This document shows, piece by piece, positions 1-8,663 of a stretch of 21,283 nt of DNA; the stretch's first letter is position 1, and each line of letters begins with the position of its first letter. A program made the position numbers and the translations under genes. A model generated the notes under the pieces. That model did no database searches, was not told the origin of the DNA, and saw nothing but the letters and a program-made list of their open reading frames with translations. Where the stretch lies: positions 1-21,283 of the forward strand of contig VYCX01000508.1 of assembly GCA_009843725.1 (NCBI GenBank), written 5' to 3'. This stretch comes from Boseongicola sp. SB0675_bin_26 (GTDB lineage: Bacteria > Pseudomonadota > Alphaproteobacteria > Rhodobacterales > Rhodobacteraceae).

Positions 1-187
1 AATCCGTCGCCACGGTTTCGGCGCTGACCGGGCCGTCGACCATTTCGGCGATTTCGGCAACGACTTCCTTGATGTCGCGGCCCGACTTGTGAATCAACGA
101 CGGGTTGGTGGTCACTCCGTCCACCATGCCAAGCTCGTTCAATTCACGGATGGCGGCGGTGTCGGCGGTGTCGACGAAGAACTTCAT
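1..187 (-). CDS. fsa: Fructose-6-phosphate aldolase / transaldolase-like protein (partial, N-terminus)
   Basis: Reading the minus strand from the ATG at 187 gives 62 residues beginning [20 protein letters not shown], followed by a TTNPSL motif, and the frame is open to the window edge. This N-terminus, with the early Asp of FVDTAD and the TTNPSL strand, is characteristic of the small class I transaldolase/fructose-6-phosphate aldolase (TalC/FSA) family, which forms or cleaves fructose 6-phosphate using a Schiff-base lysine. That lysine lies beyond the visible part, so aldolase and transaldolase activity cannot be separated here. A good Shine-Dalgarno sequence (GAGGGG) sits about 8 bases before the ATG. 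The gene is divergent from priA across a roughly 100-base shared upstream region. The family call is secure and the exact activity is not. Confidence 0.88.
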   Translation of the reverse strand, partial: MKFFVDTADTAAIRELNELGMVDGVTTNPSLIHKSGRDIKEVVAEIAEMVDGPVSAETVATD

Positions 188-287
188 GGGCGCACCCCTC
201 TGGCGGACAGCTCCGGTTTCGTGGCACTCATATACGACACGCCCTTCGGGCTGAACCCCAATTTACCCGACGTTGAGGCAGTCTCAA
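188..287. promoter_or_regulatory. Divergent intergenic region between the aldolase gene and priA
   Basis: This roughly 100-base spacer must hold the promoters of both divergent genes. I cannot point to a convincing -35/-10 pair on either strand. Visible structure is a small GCCC-TTC-GGGC hairpin at 241-251 and an inverted repeat TTGAG-N5-CTCAA at 273-287 that ends exactly at the likely GTG start of priA. Confidence 0.4.
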
Positions 288-2480
288 GTGACGCGGCGAT
301 TCCAGGAAGGTGAACTGATCTCGGTTCTCACGACGCAGCCGCTCGGCGGCGCCTTGGACTACAAGGCCCCTGTCGGCGGCTGTACTGACGGTTCCTTTGT
401 CGAGGTGCCTCTTGGGCCGCGCAAGGTTCTGGGCGTGGTCTGGGGGCGAGGTGAAGGGAAGGTGGATGCATCCAGGTTGCGCGCGGTCATTCGGGTCCAC
501 GACGTGGAGCCGATGCGCGCGGAGATGAAAGCGTTTCTGGCCCGTGCCGCCGAATACACGTTGACGCCGATGCCGGCGATGTTGCGCCTCGCGACGCGCG
601 CGCCGGGTCTCGGCGACCCGCCGTCGATGCGCCGCATCTATCGTCGTGGCAGGCGGGAAGAGCCGAACCGGTGGACGGACGCGCGCAGAAGGGTCGTTGC
701 GGCGCTCGACGAGTTCGGAAGCCTTGCCTTCACGCTTGGCGAACTGACGCGGTCGGCGGGCGTTTCGGCCAGCGTCGTCAAGGGGCTCGTTGCGCAGGAT
801 GTCGTGACCGAAGAGGAGGGCCCGCGCGACTTGCCCTATCCCGGGCTCGATCCGCGCAGGGCGGAAGTCACGTTGACGAGCGAGCAGGCCAGGACCGCGA
901 AGGCGCTGGTTGCGGGGGTCAGGTCCGGAAGGTTCGGGGCCACTCTCCTGAAAGGAGTGACAGGATCGGGCAAGACGGAAGTCTACCTGGAAGCGGTGGC
1001 GGCATGCCTGAAGGCCGGGCGGCAGGCGCTTGTCCTGCTCCCGGAAATCGCGCTCACGGAAGGTTTCCTCGCGCGCGTCGAGTCACGGTTTGGCGCCCGC
1101 CCCGCCGAATGGCATTCCGGTGTCACCACGACCGAGCGTCGGCGTGCCTGGAAGATGGTTGCGAAAGGAGGCGCGGAACTCGTGGTCGGCGCACGGTCTG
1201 CGCTCTTCCTGCCGTTTCGCGATCTCGGCCTGATCGTCGTGGATGAGGAGCACGACATTTCCTACAAGCAGGAAGAGGGTGTCATCTACAACGCCCGAGA
1301 CATGGCCGTCCTGCGCGGATCGATCGCGAATTCGCAGGCAATCCTGTGCTCCGCAACCCCTTCCCTGGAAACCTGGGCGAACGCCGAAGCGGGCAAGTAT
1401 GCACGCCTGGCCCTGACGGCACGGTTTGGCGCGGCGATGATGCCGGAGATGCGGGCGATTGACCTGCGCGAGGAGAACCTGCCCCGCGGTCGCTGGATTT
1501 CCGGCACGCTGGCGCGCGCCATGAAGGAGAGAATCGAGGTCGGAGAACAGGCGCTCCTGTTCCTGAACCGCCGTGGCTATGCTCCGGTGACGATCTGTCG
1601 GGCATGCGGAAAGCAGGTCGACTGCGACCAGTGCGACGCCTGGCTGGTCGAGCACCGTTTCCGAAAGATGCTGATGTGCCATCAATGCGGCGCGACGAGG
1701 CCCGTGCCAGATGCCTGCCCGTCCTGCAAGGTCGAGGGTCGGATGGCGCCGGTCGGCCCCGGAGTCGAGCGACTGGCCGAAGAGGTTCGGGGGCTCTTGC
1801 CCGAGGCCCGGCTCGCCGTGCTGTCCTCCGATCTCTTTGGTTCCGCCAGGGACCTGAAGGCCTGCATCAAGGAGATTTCGGAGGGTGGCGCAGACGTGAT
1901 TGTCGGGACGCAGATCGTGGCCAAGGGGCACAACTTTCCCCTTCTCACGCTTGTCGGCGTGATCGACGCGGACTTGGGGCTTCAGGGATCGGACCTGCGG
2001 GCGGCCGAACGGACGTTCCAGCTGATACGACAGGTGTCCGGGCGGGCGGGGCGCGCGGAAAGGCCGGGATTGGCGCTGGTTCAGACATGCCAGCCCGACC
2101 ACCCCGTGATGTCAGCCATCCTGTCAGGGGACGAAGAGGAGTTCTGGCGCGCGGAGGCAGCCGCCCGCCGAGATGCGGGCGTGCCACCGTTCGGCCGGCT
2201 TGCGGGCATCGTCCTGTCCTCGCCAGACGTCAGAGCCGTCATGAAGGCAGGCAAGGAACTCGCGGCCCGGGCCGAGCCCTTGCGCAGGATCGGGGCCGAG
2301 GTCTACGGGCCGGCGGCCGCGCCGATCGCGCGGATTCGGGGGCGACATCGCGTGCGACTTCTGGTCAAGGCGGAGCGTGGCGCACCTGTTCAGGGCGCTC
2401 TGGCCGAGTGGCTTGCCCAGATCAGGCTTCCGGCCAACCTGAGGTTGTCGGTGGACATTGATCCGCAAAGATTCCTTTGA
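288..2480 (+). CDS. priA: Primosomal protein N' (replication restart helicase PriA)
   Basis: PriA is a superfamily 2 DNA helicase that recognises abandoned replication forks and reloads the replisome. The 730-residue protein shows the N-terminal DNA-binding domain (VPLGPRKVLGVVWG, about residues 40-55), a Walker A motif GVTGSGKT (about 223-230) and a DEEH box (about 319-322). It also has eight zinc-binding cysteines in four CXXC pairs (about 437-480) and the C-terminal helicase motifs VGTQIVAKGHNF and QVSGRAGRAERPG. Length matches the family. I chose GTG at 288, which gives MTRRFQEGELISVLTTQ, because related proteins start only a few residues before this segment and GAGG lies 9 bases upstream. 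An in-frame TTG at 273 would add five residues but has no ribosome site. Recognition is very secure and only the start is uncertain. Confidence 0.96.
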   Translation: MTRRFQEGELISVLTTQPLGGALDYKAPVGGCTDGSFVEVPLGPRKVLGVVWGRGEGKVDASRLRAVIRVHDVEPMRAEMKAFLARAAEYTLTPMPAMLRLATRAPGLGDPPSMRRIYRRGRREEPNRWTDARRRVVAALDEFGSLAFTLGELTRSAGVSASVVKGLVAQDVVTEEEGPRDLPYPGLDPRRAEVTLTSEQARTAKALVAGVRSGRFGATLLKGVTGSGKTEVYLEAVAACLKAGRQALVLLPEIALTEGFLARVESRFGARPAEWHSGVTTTERRRAWKMVAKGGAELVVGARSALFLPFRDLGLIVVDEEHDISYKQEEGVIYNARDMAVLRGSIANSQAILCSATPSLETWANAEAGKYARLALTARFGAAMMPEMRAIDLREENLPRGRWISGTLARAMKERIEVGEQALLFLNRRGYAPVTICRACGKQVDCDQCDAWLVEHRFRKMLMCHQCGATRPVPDACPSCKVEGRMAPVGPGVERLAEEVRGLLPEARLAVLSSDLFGSARDLKACIKEISEGGADVIVGTQIVAKGHNFPLLTLVGVIDADLGLQGSDLRAAERTFQLIRQVSGRAGRAERPGLALVQTCQPDHPVMSAILSGDEEEFWRAEAAARRDAGVPPFGRLAGIVLSSPDVRAVMKAGKELAARAEPLRRIGAEVYGPAAAPIARIRGRHRVRLLVKAERGAPVQGALAEWLAQIRLPANLRLSVDIDPQRFL

Positions 2481-2581
2481 AAGCGCCTGTTCGGACTTGC
2501 TCTTGGCGCGCGTGGCCGCGGCGTCGGTCCGGGGGGTGACCCTGGCTTTCAATTGCCCGCCGATGGGCGTAGTGCGGTGCG

Positions 2582-3793
2582 ATGGTGAGTGTCGACCTCG
2601 AAATGGCGAAGTCCCTGCCAGTCCGGCGCAGGCCCGTCACGCTTCTGCTTCTGATGGCGGCGGCGATGCCCATCGCCTTTGCCACGTGGTCGGCCCTCCT
2701 GAACAATTTCGTGATCGAACGCGTCGGCTTCACTGGAGTGGAGATCGGTTGGCTGCACACCGTCCGCGAGATTCCTGGATTTCTTGCGGTGGGAGTCATT
2801 GCCGTAATCCTCTTCATGCGCGAGCAGGTGCTTGCGGTTGTCTCGCTGCTCATGCTGGGGGTCGCCACGGCGGTCACGGCCTGGTTTCCGAGCCTGGGCG
2901 GCCTCTTGATGGTCACGGTGATCTCGTCGATCGGGTTCCATTATTACGAAACCGTGAACCAGTCCCTGCAGCTTCAATGGCTGCCAAAGGACCGTGCGCC
3001 GCAAGTGCTTGGGTGGCTGGTGGCGGTCGGTTCGGCCGCGTCGCTCCTGTCGTACGGGGCCGTGGTGGCCACCTGGGACCTCTTGGACCTCACATACAAC
3101 ACGGTCTACATGATTTCGGGCGGGGTCTGCGCCGTGATCGCCGCCTATTGCTGGATGGCCTTCCCGAAATTCGAGGGCAGCCCGCAGGAGCGGCGCATGG
3201 TGCTGCGCCGCAGGTATTGGCTGTACTACGCGTTGCAGTTCATGTCCGGATCGCGACGGCAGGTGTTCCTGGTCTTCGCGGCCTTCATGATGGTCGAGCG
3301 CTTTGGTCTCAAGGTGCACGAGGTGACTGCGCTGTTCCTCGTGAACTACATTGCAAACATGCTTGCCGCGCCGCTCATGGGCAGGGCCTTGACGCTTTGG
3401 GGCGAGCGCAACGTGCTGATCTTCGAGTATCTCGGCCTGACCGCCGTCTTCATGGCATATGCGGGAATCTACTTCTTTGACTGGGGCGTCGTGCTTGCGG
3501 CCACGTTGTATGTGCTGGACCACCTGTTCTTTGCCCTCGCGTTCGCGCAGAAAACCTACTTCCAGAAAATCGCGGATCCGGGCGACATCGCCCCGACCGC
3601 TGCAGTGGCCTTCACGATCAACCACGTCGCTGCGGTCTTTCTGCCCGCACTTCTGGGATATCTTTGGATCGTGTCGCCAGGCATGGTCTTTGTCCTGGCT
3701 GCGGTGATGGCCGTGGTCTCGCTGTGCCTGTCCTTCCTGATCCCGCGGCACCCCGTGAAAGGGTTCGAGACTGCGTTGTCAGCCCTTCGATGA
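2582..3793 (+). CDS. Major facilitator superfamily transporter
   Basis: This 403-residue protein is almost entirely hydrophobic segments separated by short charged loops. Clear membrane segments include ones near residues 20-40, 55-75, 78-98, 100-120, 140-165 and 170-190. A cytoplasmic central loop with MVLRRRYW and SGSRRQ follows, then a second set of hydrophobic helices to the end. This two-bundle arrangement of about 12 helices with a basic central loop is the MFS pattern. The substrate cannot be told from sequence. It follows priA by about 100 bases on the same strand and could be cotranscribed. The ATG at 2582 has no strong ribosome site; an ATG at 2603 (MAKSLPVRRRP) is an alternative start. 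The family is fairly sure and the function unknown. Confidence 0.82.
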   Translation: MVSVDLEMAKSLPVRRRPVTLLLLMAAAMPIAFATWSALLNNFVIERVGFTGVEIGWLHTVREIPGFLAVGVIAVILFMREQVLAVVSLLMLGVATAVTAWFPSLGGLLMVTVISSIGFHYYETVNQSLQLQWLPKDRAPQVLGWLVAVGSAASLLSYGAVVATWDLLDLTYNTVYMISGGVCAVIAAYCWMAFPKFEGSPQERRMVLRRRYWLYYALQFMSGSRRQVFLVFAAFMMVERFGLKVHEVTALFLVNYIANMLAAPLMGRALTLWGERNVLIFEYLGLTAVFMAYAGIYFFDWGVVLAATLYVLDHLFFALAFAQKTYFQKIADPGDIAPTAAVAFTINHVAAVFLPALLGYLWIVSPGMVFVLAAVMAVVSLCLSFLIPRHPVKGFETALSALR

Positions 3794-4235
3794 TCCCCGA
3801 GGCAATGCTCGACATGGCAAGCGGAAGCGCTTCGCTTTCTGCTCGATGAAGGACCGGGTTGAATCCCCGATCCGTTTCGCGCGTTGCGACGCTGCGCGCA
3901 TGCATGGGACTCGATCCGCGCGATCAAGCCAGTGCGGTGAAGGTTTCGGCCATGAAGGAACTTGTTGACGCGGCGCTCAGGAATGGGACCTTTGGCAAGG
4001 GCCCGAATGACGTTTGGCGTCAACCAGGCGATGCAGCCATCGAGTCCCTTGCGATTGCGTCTTCACGATCTGGAGAGGACGAGTTGTCATCGGCATCAAC
4101 ATCCGGAATCGAGTCCGAAGCAGCCTGACAACAGCGCTGGCAGCACATTGACTCAGCGAGGGGAGAGGAGATCGTCGCCGCGCTTGGAAAGTGGCGGCAA
4201 CGCCCCCATATTTGTCGGGCATAGGAGGCAAGCCC
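3794..4235. other. 442-base stretch without a convincing gene, upstream of msrA
   Basis: Open frames here (for example a TTG-started plus-strand frame at 3859-4128, 89 codons) have no ribosome site, no recognisable domain and a composition typical of accidental frames in high-GC DNA. Visible structure is a GAAGCGCTTC palindrome shortly after the transporter stop, a GC-rich inverted repeat in the 3877-3902 area, and a TGACG-N5-CGTCA hairpin at 4008-4022. The last roughly 60 bases contain a plausible msrA promoter and ribosome site. I do not recognise any RNA gene in the rest. Confidence 0.5.
4184..4212 (+). promoter_or_regulatory. Candidate sigma-70 promoter of msrA
   Basis: TTGGAA (4184-4189) and CATATT (4207-4212) each match the consensus at 4 of 6 positions and are separated by exactly 17 bases. 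A start site about 7 bases further on would leave a short leader carrying the AGGAGG ribosome site at 4223-4228. This is a pattern match only. Confidence 0.35.
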
Positions 4236-4892
4236 ATGTTTCAGGTGTTCAGGAAGAGTCGTTCCATGGTGAAGGCGGCCGAGGCGCTTCCCGGTCGCGA
4301 CGCGCCCATTCCAACCGCCGCGCGGCATTTCGTGCTTGATCGTCCGCTCGCGCTTGATGCGCCAGATGGCCATGAGGCCGCGATGTTCGGCATGGGCTGC
4401 TTTTGGGGTGTCGAGCGGAAGTTCTGGTCCCTTGAGGGAGTCTGGCTGACCATGGTGGGATATGCGGCAGGGCACACGCCGAACCCGACCTATGAGGAGG
4501 TCTGCACCGGCCGCACGGGTCACAACGAGGTGGTAAGGGTGATACACGATCCTGCATCCGTATCCTATGAGGACCTGCTTCGGGTCTTCTGGGAGGGGCA
4601 CGACCCGACGCAGGGGATGAGACAGGGAAATGACGTCGGCACGCAGTATCGTTCCGGCGTCTACTGGACGACAGATGCGCAGCGCGCGGCGGCCGAGGCG
4701 TCCAAGGAGATGTTTGCGCATCGCCTCGCGGCCGCCGGATACGGGGACATCACGACCGAGATCCTGCCTGCCCCGCCATTCTACTTTGCCGAGGACTACC
4801 ACCAGCAATACCTTGCAAAGAACCCGCATGGGTACTGCGGCGTCGGTGGCACCGGCGTGAGTTTCCCGATCGGCACCGGTGTCGCCGCGTAG
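4236..4892 (+). CDS. msrA: Peptide-methionine (S)-S-oxide reductase MsrA
   Basis: MsrA reduces the S-epimer of methionine sulfoxide in proteins or as free amino acid, using an active-site cysteine recycled by thioredoxin. The 218-residue protein carries the diagnostic GCFWG motif with catalytic Cys55. It also has the family segments [17 protein letters not shown] and [20 protein letters not shown], the last containing a likely resolving cysteine. The ATG at 4236 is preceded by a perfect AGGAGG 7 bases upstream. A longer frame from 4191 exists but lacks a ribosome site and adds a non-conserved stretch. There is no signal peptide, so the enzyme is cytoplasmic. It probably has its own promoter in the preceding 50 bases. 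Confidence 0.95.
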   Translation: MFQVFRKSRSMVKAAEALPGRDAPIPTAARHFVLDRPLALDAPDGHEAAMFGMGCFWGVERKFWSLEGVWLTMVGYAAGHTPNPTYEEVCTGRTGHNEVVRVIHDPASVSYEDLLRVFWEGHDPTQGMRQGNDVGTQYRSGVYWTTDAQRAAAEASKEMFAHRLAAAGYGDITTEILPAPPFYFAEDYHQQYLAKNPHGYCGVGGTGVSFPIGTGVAA

Positions 4893-4893
4893 G

Positions 4894-4907
4894 CCGGCCG
4901 TCGCCGG
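4894..4907 (+). terminator. Possible hairpin terminator after msrA
   Basis: CCGGC-CGTC-GCCGG forms a perfect 5-base stem with a 4-base loop, extendable by one G-U pair, starting two bases after the msrA stop. There is no T-run after it, so it is at best a weak or Rho-assisted terminator. Confidence 0.25.
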
Positions 4908-5036
4908 TCGCGATATCCACGACTTGCGCCGGAACCGGAAGCTCGCCTGGATTCACTTGCCGCACGGCAGTGCGCCATTTTCGCTCCTTTGCATGGACTG
5001 TTGACGGCACGTGGCGGCACGCATAGCCCCGCGCTC

Positions 5037-5906
5037 ATGGAAACATGGACCGCCCTGACGACGCTGGGAGACCGCGAGCGGGCCGAGGCCCTTGGCAGGG
5101 CCCTCGAATCGCTCGACCCGGAGCCTTGGGGAGTCGGTGTCATGATGCTGGAAGACGTCGACCAAACCTGGGAAGTGGGCGGCTACTTTACGGACGCCCC
5201 TGACGAGATTGCCTTGGCGCTGCTTGCGGCGGCACATGGCGCGGCGGAGTTCACCATCTCGAGACTGCCCGACGTCGACTGGGTTGCACACGTGCGGCGT
5301 GAACTGGCCCCGGTGGATGCGGGCCGCTTTCTCGTCCATTGCGGAAATGGCATCGCCACCATGCCCGAAGGCCGGATCTTGATCCGGATCGAGTCGTCGA
5401 TGGCCTTCGGAACCGGACATCACGGCACGACGCTCGGCTGCCTGAAGGCCTTGGACAGGCTGGTCGGGACCGATGCGATCATTCGACGGGTGGCGGACAT
5501 CGGTTGCGGGACCGCCGTGCTTGCAATGGCGGCTCAACTTGCATGCGGCGCAGAGGTGGTGGCCTCCGATGTTGATCCGGTCGCCGTCGAAGTTGCGCGG
5601 ACAAACCTTTCCGCCAACGGCCTGGAGGGCCGGGTGGCGCTCGTCGGGGCTCCGGGATTCGATGACGCGCGGCTGGCTGGACCGTTTGATCTCGTGCTGG
5701 CCAACATTCTCAGGGATCCGCTTCTTGGAATGGCCGAGGACATGGCGCAGGCATTGCGGGAAGGCGGACATGCAGTTCTGGGCGGGATCCTCGTGGAGCA
5801 GGCGGACCATGTGGTCACGCGTTATGCATCTTCAGGATTCTGCCTGCGCGCGCGCGACGACATCGGTGAATGGAGCACGCTGACCCTGACACGCACCAGC
5901 TCCTGA
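5037..5906 (+). CDS. prmA: Ribosomal protein L11 methyltransferase PrmA
   Basis: PrmA trimethylates ribosomal protein L11 using S-adenosylmethionine. The 289-residue protein has an N-terminal L11-recognition domain (about 1-90), then AFGTGHHGTT (about 123-132), the SAM-binding motif I DIGCGTA (154-160), an acidic loop SDVDPVAVEVARTN and the LANIL motif (221-225). All are hallmarks of PrmA. I chose the ATG at 5037 (METWTALTTL) because alphaproteobacterial PrmA proteins begin this way. The in-frame TTG at 4989 would add 16 unlikely residues. Neither start has a good ribosome site. The gene runs convergently towards ccoS, with only about 23 bases between the two stop codons. Confidence 0.94.
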   Translation: METWTALTTLGDRERAEALGRALESLDPEPWGVGVMMLEDVDQTWEVGGYFTDAPDEIALALLAAAHGAAEFTISRLPDVDWVAHVRRELAPVDAGRFLVHCGNGIATMPEGRILIRIESSMAFGTGHHGTTLGCLKALDRLVGTDAIIRRVADIGCGTAVLAMAAQLACGAEVVASDVDPVAVEVARTNLSANGLEGRVALVGAPGFDDARLAGPFDLVLANILRDPLLGMAEDMAQALREGGHAVLGGILVEQADHVVTRYASSGFCLRARDDIGEWSTLTLTRTSS

Positions 5907-5929
5907 GAGCGCTCGTTCCCATGCCGGAG

Positions 5930-6082
5930 TCAGGAATCCGGGTCGTCGTCGTCCATCAGTATTCTTGCCGCATCCCCTTCCGGGTCGTCATACTGGCCGC
6001 TTCTTACCGTCCATACAAAGGCAGCAAGCGCACCGAGTCCAAGGATCAGCGAGCAGGGGATGAGAATGACAAGAACATTCAT
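5930..6082 (-). CDS. ccoS: cbb3-type cytochrome oxidase maturation protein CcoS
   Basis: A 50-residue frame starts at the ATG at 6082, beginning MNVLVILIPCSLILGLGALA. It has a single membrane helix (about residues 3-24), then VWTVRSGQYDDPEGDAARIL and an acidic tail ending DDDDPDS. The order of a short N-terminal helix, W, a G-Q-Y/F-D-D-P-E-G segment and an Asp-rich end is the CcoS/FixS signature. CcoS is needed for cofactor insertion into subunit CcoN. Its ATG overlaps the ccoI stop in an ATGA, so it is translationally coupled as the last gene of ccoGHIS. It is short enough to be missed by automatic gene calling. Confidence 0.93.
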   Translation of the reverse strand: MNVLVILIPCSLILGLGALAAFVWTVRSGQYDDPEGDAARILMDDDDPDS

Positions 6083-8208
6083 CGCCGTCTCCCGCGGCCG
6101 GCGTTCAGAATGACCACAAGCGAACTTGTTGACATTGCGATGGCAGCCATGAGCGGGGTGGCAATTCCTGCCATTGCGAGCGGGACGGCAATCGCATTGT
6201 AGACAGCGGCAACCCCGAAGTTCTGGAGTATGCGGCGCTTGGCAAGTCTTGCCGTGCCGATCGCTTCGGCCACACCTGACAACCGACCTGACACGATGAC
6301 TAGATCGGCCGCATTTCGGCTGGCGTCAAGGGCGCTGCCGGGCGCGATGGAGGCGTCCGCCGCGGCCAGCGCCGCGGTATCGTTGAGGCCGTCGCCCACC
6401 ATGAGGACGGAACAGCCATCCGCACGTAGATCCTGGATGATGGATGACTTGCCCTCCGGCGACACTTCGGACCAGAAGCGATCGACTCCGAGCCGGGCAG
6501 CAACCTGCCGGGCGCGCGCGCCCGTGTCGCCCGTCAGAAGGCAAACTTCCAGCCCTTTCGCCTTGAGCAAGTCGATCGACTTCCTTGCATTCGGCAAAAG
6601 CTCCTCGGCGCCGGAAACGTCGTATGCCCGTCCACCGACCGCGAATGCCGTGTCGGAGCTTCCGCCGACCCAGTCTCCGCGCCCGAAGCGCACCGTGGCG
6701 CCGTTCCATGTGCCTTCGACCCCGCGTCCAGCGATTTCCCTGACATTCGACACGTCTGCGGCAGGGGTTGCGGCCAGTGCATCAAGCAATGTCCTGGAGA
6801 GCGGGTGGTCCGAGCAATCCGCCAAGGTGCGCAGAATCCTGCGGTCGGCGTCGGGCATGCCGGACGGCGCCTTGAGGGCACGGCGTGTCAGCGTGCCGGT
6901 CTTGTCAAAGACGACCGTGTCGATGCCGGCGAGGCGCTCGAGAGCGGTTTCGGACTTTACGAGAAGGCCGTTCCGATAGAGCCGCGACGTTGCCGCGACG
7001 GCGACAGCCGGCACGGCGAGGCCCAGCGCACAAGGACAGGTGATGATGAGCGTCGCGATGGCGACGTTCAGGGCCATGCGCACGTCGCCAGCGGCAAGAA
7101 GCCAGCCAAGAAACGCCGCGGCCGCAAGAATGTGGACCGTCGGCGTATAGATCGCTGCCGCGCGGTCAGCGAGGCCGGAATAGCGGGATCTGGCATTCTC
7201 CGCCGTTGCGACAAGCCGCGTCATGCGGCGGAGTGTCGTGTCCTCGCCGACCGCAGTGGCCGTAGCCGTCACCGGACCGGTCAGCACGATGTCGCCCGCA
7301 GTCAGGGTGTCGCCACCGGTCAGGGTCAGGGAATCGCTTTCGCCGGTGATGGCGCTCCGGTCGACCTCGGCGCCGCCATCGTCCAGAACTGCGTCGACCG
7401 GCACGCGTGTGCCGGCCGCAAGCCAAAGCGTGTCACCGACACGGAACTCCCCGAGCGGACGGCTCCTTTTTTCGCCATGCTCGATCCGGATGGCGCGTGC
7501 GGGCTCGATGATGGCAAGGTCGGCGGCGGCGGAACGGGCGGAGCGGCGCATTCGCTGGTCGAGAGCACGGCCGGCCAGCAGGAAGAAGGTGAGCGCGAGC
7601 GCCGCGTCAAACCAGGCGTGCTCTCCGCCATTCGCGACTTCGTAGAGCGACATGGCCGACGCCAGGATAATGGCAAGGGAGATCGGAACGTCGATGTTGA
7701 GGCGGCCGACCCTGAGGGCCGACCATGCGTGCCGGAAGAACGGCTGGGCGGCGTAGACCGTGGCGGGAAGGGCGATTGCCGCGCTGATCCAGTGCAGGAG
7801 GTCACGTGTCGAATCCGATGCTCCGGACCAGACAGCGACCGAAAGCAGCATGACGTTCATCATCGCGAATCCTGCCACGCCAAGAGGCAGGACCAGAGCC
7901 GTTCCGTTGTCGATGCCGCCGGCGTCCCTCGTCGCTTCATGCGCCTCGATGCCGGCCGCCGCGAGCGCCCTGATCCATGGGCCCGGATCCGCGCCGGGCA
8001 CTGCAAGCACTGCGGCACGGCGGCGTGTCAGGTTCACGCGGGCCGAGCGAATGCCTGGCTGCCGCGAGAGCACGGTTTCCACGGTCCGGATGCAGCCTGC
8101 GCAGTGGACACTTGGCAGTACAAGCGTGTGGGTCGGCACCGTGTCCGATGCCGCGAAGAAATCCGTTGCGGCGTCTGAATGGGCACAGGTCGGAGAGGCG
8201 CAGGTCAT
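6079..8208 (-). CDS. ccoI: Copper-exporting P1B-type ATPase CcoI (FixI), cbb3 oxidase assembly
   Basis: CcoI moves copper across the inner membrane for delivery to the CuB site of the cbb3 oxidase. The 709-residue protein has an N-terminal heavy-metal domain with CAGC (Cys36, Cys39). The actuator motif TGES is at 288-291, the membrane metal site CPC at 391-393, the phosphorylated Asp435 lies in DKTGT, the HP motif SDHPLS is at 466-471, and GDGLND is at 605-610. Several hydrophobic helices flank these, and length fits the family. An additional Cys-containing start (MTCASPTCAH) could be a further metal ligand. Its ATG overlaps the ccoH stop (ATGA) and its stop overlaps ccoS, so the four maturation genes form one unit. 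The context separates it from the detoxifying CopA. Confidence 0.95.
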   Translation of the reverse strand: MTCASPTCAHSDAATDFFAASDTVPTHTLVLPSVHCAGCIRTVETVLSRQPGIRSARVNLTRRRAAVLAVPGADPGPWIRALAAAGIEAHEATRDAGGIDNGTALVLPLGVAGFAMMNVMLLSVAVWSGASDSTRDLLHWISAAIALPATVYAAQPFFRHAWSALRVGRLNIDVPISLAIILASAMSLYEVANGGEHAWFDAALALTFFLLAGRALDQRMRRSARSAAADLAIIEPARAIRIEHGEKRSRPLGEFRVGDTLWLAAGTRVPVDAVLDDGGAEVDRSAITGESDSLTLTGGDTLTAGDIVLTGPVTATATAVGEDTTLRRMTRLVATAENARSRYSGLADRAAAIYTPTVHILAAAAFLGWLLAAGDVRMALNVAIATLIITCPCALGLAVPAVAVAATSRLYRNGLLVKSETALERLAGIDTVVFDKTGTLTRRALKAPSGMPDADRRILRTLADCSDHPLSRTLLDALAATPAADVSNVREIAGRGVEGTWNGATVRFGRGDWVGGSSDTAFAVGGRAYDVSGAEELLPNARKSIDLLKAKGLEVCLLTGDTGARARQVAARLGVDRFWSEVSPEGKSSIIQDLRADGCSVLMVGDGLNDTAALAAADASIAPGSALDASRNAADLVIVSGRLSGVAEAIGTARLAKRRILQNFGVAAVYNAIAVPLAMAGIATPLMAAIAMSTSSLVVILNAGRGRRR

Positions 8209-8663
8209 TCTTCAACCCACATGGTGAGGCGCTGCCTGAAGGGCGTGCCGTCCGGGGCCGTCATGGCCAGCCTGAGGTTCCAGTATCCGGACGTGAGACT
8301 TGCCGGCCGCGGTGCAACGAACCGCGTGCCGTCAAAGCGGAAGGCAAGAGCGCTGTCCTCGGCGACATGAGTGGCGCGACCGAGGGTCGCTTCCGTGATC
8401 CGGGACTCGACCGGACCGTCGGGTCCGAGAACGGCGAGCGTTACTGAATCTTCGGTGACGCCTGGAACAATGTTCCAGCCCAATGCCTCCTGTGCGCGGC
8501 GCTCGGCGTCAAACGTCTGGCTCGCGACATAGGAGTTCTTGACCTCCAGGCCGGGGAACGTGCGTACGGCCATCGTTGCGAGCACGAGGTTCACTGCAAC
8601 GATGACGGCAAAGGCGCCCACGAAGAGCGCCAGCACGTGATAGCCTTTGATCTCCCGCCTCAC
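8205..8663 (-). CDS. ccoH: FixH/CcoH family protein, cbb3 oxidase assembly
   Basis: The 152-residue protein starts with GTG (MRREIKGYHVLALFVGAFAV). It has one membrane helix at about 12-33, then the motif VKNSYVASQTFDAERRAQEALGW and a soluble domain rich in beta strands ending in LTMWVEE. These are the marks of FixH/CcoH, a single-pass protein that associates with the oxidase during assembly, with the C-terminal domain in the periplasm. The start overlaps the ccoG stop (GTGA) and the stop overlaps the ccoI start (ATGA), which supports the GTG choice. The family call is strong; the biochemical role within the family is less well defined than for CcoI. Confidence 0.92.
   Translation of the reverse strand: MRREIKGYHVLALFVGAFAVIVAVNLVLATMAVRTFPGLEVKNSYVASQTFDAERRAQEALGWNIVPGVTEDSVTLAVLGPDGPVESRITEATLGRATHVAEDSALAFRFDGTRFVAPRPASLTSGYWNLRLAMTAPDGTPFRQRLTMWVEE

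Noticed and set aside
2549..3751. 400-codon minus-strand frame opposite the MFS transporter
   Set aside because: The translation is rich in His, Arg, Glu and Gln as expected when hydrophobic codons are read backwards; no domain is visible.
3853..3872. GGGTTGAATCCCC considered as a tRNA T-arm
   Set aside because: Stem and loop lengths are wrong and there is no matching acceptor, D-arm or anticodon arm nearby.
3859..4128. 89-codon plus-strand frame between the MFS gene and msrA
   Set aside because: It starts with TTG, has no ribosome site or recognisable domain, and its composition fits an accidental frame in high-GC DNA.
6805..8178. 457-codon plus-strand frame opposite ccoI
   Set aside because: It is antisense to a gene with every P-type ATPase motif intact; its Arg/Gly/Asp-rich translation is typical of shadow frames.
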